From NCBI GenBank assembly GCA_015233485.1, contig JADFXO010000172.1, positions 1 to 8,068 on the forward strand: DNA of 8,068 nt, read 5' to 3'. Source of the stretch: Nitrospirota bacterium. GTDB lineage: Bacteria > Nitrospirota > Thermodesulfovibrionia > Thermodesulfovibrionales > Magnetobacteriaceae. The notes below the pieces were generated by a model. The model was not told the DNA's origin. It worked only from the letters and a program-made list of their open reading frames with translations, and did no database searches. The position numbers and the translations under genes were made by a program. This document shows positions 6,854-8,068 of this stretch, piece after piece (within the stretch, counting starts at the first letter, position 1; the number at the start of each line of letters is the position of its first letter).

Positions 6854-7800
6854 CAAAGGAAAGCATTTTTCGTGATATCCTAAGACTAATTGTTTGGTAT
6901 CCTCTGCGCTGGACGGTAGAGGAACTGCCGGTTGCCTCCGGCCTCAGATTATTAAATAAAATGGGAGAGCTGCATTTTGCCCTGTCAAGAGGAAAGGCTG
7001 CGATACTCAGGGAGAATCTCTCCAGATTTATGACAATAGATGACGCGCAGAAGTCGAAGATTATAAAAGAGTACTTAAAAAACCACTACGTTGACCGTCT
7101 GGCAATATTTCTATTCCCGAAATTTCATACCCATCAGGTAGAGCAGACCATTGATTTCGAGGGACTTGAACATCTCAATACCGCGCTGAAAAAGGGAAAG
7201 GGCGTTATCCTTGTCCACGGGCATTTCGGACCTGTACATATACCGCTTGTTGCCCTGGCAAGGCTTGGATACAAGATGAAGCAGATAGGGCTTCCATCGG
7301 ATGACGGCCTGAGCTGGATAGGGAGGCATGTCGCCTTCAGATTGAGACTCAGGGATGAGGCGAAAATCCCCGCTGAGATAGTGAATGCCGAATCATTTCT
7401 AAGGCCGATATTCCTGTGGCTTAAAGAAGGAGGCGTGGTGATGGTAACGGGAGATGGAAGCGGCACGCAAAAACACGTGGGAAGGCACGATGTATTCGAT
7501 TTCTTAGGGCACAAGGTGTTATTTCCGCTTGGGCCTGCCATACTGGCCGAAAAAACAGGGGCGGAGATTTTGCCGTTATTTGTCACGCAGGGACAAATGA
7601 AACCTTATAAAATAATAATTGCCGCCCCCCTTGTCGAGCCAGGCGAACCACGAGACATCCACACCATAACCAAACGCTTTATAAAAGAACTGGAGGGTAA
7701 AATAAAAAACTATCCCGCATACATGCACTTTCTCGACAGGTTTAAATTTGGTGAATATATAGTTGATACCAGCGATGCTAAAACCCTAAATCCGATATAG
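6847..7800 (+). CDS. LpxL/HtrB-like lysophospholipid acyltransferase
   Basis: The 317-residue product matches the LpxL/HtrB branch of the lysophospholipid acyltransferases, which move an acyl chain onto lipid A precursors, phosphatidylinositol mannosides or other glycolipids at the inner membrane. The catalytic region is VHGHFGPVH (123-131); H126 aligns with the histidine of the usual HX4(D/E) motif, but the acidic position is histidine (H131). The second block, GDGSG (202-206) through GHKVLFPLGPA (221-231), and the end YPAYMHFLDRFKF correspond to the conserved LpxL order. No clear N-terminal membrane helix is seen, only a moderately hydrophobic segment near 10-20. ATG overlaps the glycosyltransferase stop by 7 bases (ATGGTAA) with no good ribosome binding site, implying coupling. 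With the glycosyltransferase it points to a glycolipid product. Which lipid is unknown. Confidence 0.87.
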   Translation: MVTKESIFRDILRLIVWYPLRWTVEELPVASGLRLLNKMGELHFALSRGKAAILRENLSRFMTIDDAQKSKIIKEYLKNHYVDRLAIFLFPKFHTHQVEQTIDFEGLEHLNTALKKGKGVILVHGHFGPVHIPLVALARLGYKMKQIGLPSDDGLSWIGRHVAFRLRLRDEAKIPAEIVNAESFLRPIFLWLKEGGVVMVTGDGSGTQKHVGRHDVFDFLGHKVLFPLGPAILAEKTGAEILPLFVTQGQMKPYKIIIAAPLVEPGEPRDIHTITKRFIKELEGKIKNYPAYMHFLDRFKFGEYIVDTSDAKTLNPI

Positions 7801-7841
7801 AGACAGAAAAAAAGGTAGAAGCCCCCGTGCTTAAAGGGTAG

Positions 7842-7863
7842 CAGGTGGTATAAATATCACCTG
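7842..7863. repeat. 22-base near-perfect palindrome downstream of the operon
   Basis: CAGGTG (7842-7847) and CACCTG (7858-7863) are perfect inverted arms. The inner bases continue the pairing (one G:T, then three A:T pairs) to leave a 2-base centre. No T-run follows on the plus strand, so it is not a standard rho-independent terminator for the operon. It may be an operator, or part of an insertion-sequence end, since a possible transposase start lies 34 bases downstream. Confidence 0.55.
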
Positions 7864-7897
7864 TAAGGTTATCAAAAAAAGCAGGAGGGCTATATAT

Positions 7898-7969
7898 ATG
7901 ATAGCACAAACGGTATTTCCATTCAAGTTGGATACCCCCACGGCCACGGTGGATTTATTCTGGCCTTAA
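7898..7969 (+). pseudogene. Possible remnant of an IS1380-type transposase start
   Basis: A 23-codon ORF begins MIAQTVFPFKLDT and then stops at 7967-7969. It has a strong AGGAGGG (7883-7889) 8 bases before ATG. The first 12 residues recall the N-terminus of IS1380-family transposases; this is from memory and is a short match. In another frame the sequence stays open from 7867 to 8064, ending with TAG at 8065-8067, and includes YPHGHGG near the point where the first frame drifts from the family, so a frameshift within a decayed transposase is conceivable. No further transposase motif is visible before the window ends. It may instead be a leader peptide or chance. Confidence 0.3.
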
Positions 7970-8068
7970 AACCAAGGAGGGACAGGGCAAATCAAATAAT
8001 TCTGGACAATTATGAATCGACAGTAGTATCATCAGTGGTATGGACAGGAGTTATGTTGAAGAAGTAGA

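Noticed and set aside
7134..7586. 150-codon minus-strand ORF inside the acyltransferase gene
   Set aside because: Antisense shadow; the sense frame carries conserved LpxL-type motifs throughout.
7842..7880. Palindrome as a rho-independent terminator of the operon
   Set aside because: The stem is AT-rich inside and no T-run follows on the plus strand; only an A-run occurs at 7874-7880.
1..8068. tRNA, rRNA or CRISPR array
   Set aside because: No cloverleaf-like, rRNA-like or regularly spaced repeat sequence was seen on either strand.

Overview
The window reads as bacterial chromosome with mid-range GC and Gram-negative content, indicated by an LpxL/HtrB-like acyltransferase. The mix of a DUF169 protein, a PgcA-type phosphohexomutase and two cobalamin-domain radical SAM enzymes would fit Nitrospirota or a deltaproteobacterial-type lineage. 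That placement is an inference from gene style; no rRNA or other marker gene is present.

Layout. Positions 1-68 hold a short direct repeat and no gene. A DUF169 protein with a cysteine-rich C-terminus lies on the minus strand (69-866). A divergent intergenic region (867-1025) carries plausible promoters for both directions and leads into a phosphoglucomutase/phosphomannomutase of the PgcA type (1026-2711). A 376-base gap (2712-3087) has no convincing gene; it holds a possible promoter for the next block.

From 3088 to 7800 four genes run on the plus strand as one tight operon: B12-binding radical SAM enzyme 1, B12-binding radical SAM enzyme 2, a GT2 glycosyltransferase and an LpxL-like lysophospholipid acyltransferase. 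Their junctions are a stop/start overlap, a 5-base gap and a 7-base overlap. Together they look like a small pathway that acylates, glycosylates and radical-modifies an envelope lipid or glycolipid. The product cannot be read from sequence. The phosphohexomutase upstream could supply sugar phosphates but is a separate unit.

The last 268 bases hold a 22-base near-perfect palindrome and a 23-codon ORF with a strong ribosome binding site. Its first residues resemble the start of IS1380-type transposases, so this may be a decayed insertion-sequence end.

The most notable detail is the junction between the two radical SAM genes. The usual ATGA overlap reads ATAA, so the second gene has no standard start codon where its conserved N-terminus begins. 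Its annotated GTG start 48 bases downstream would cut off the first strand of the cobalamin-binding fold.
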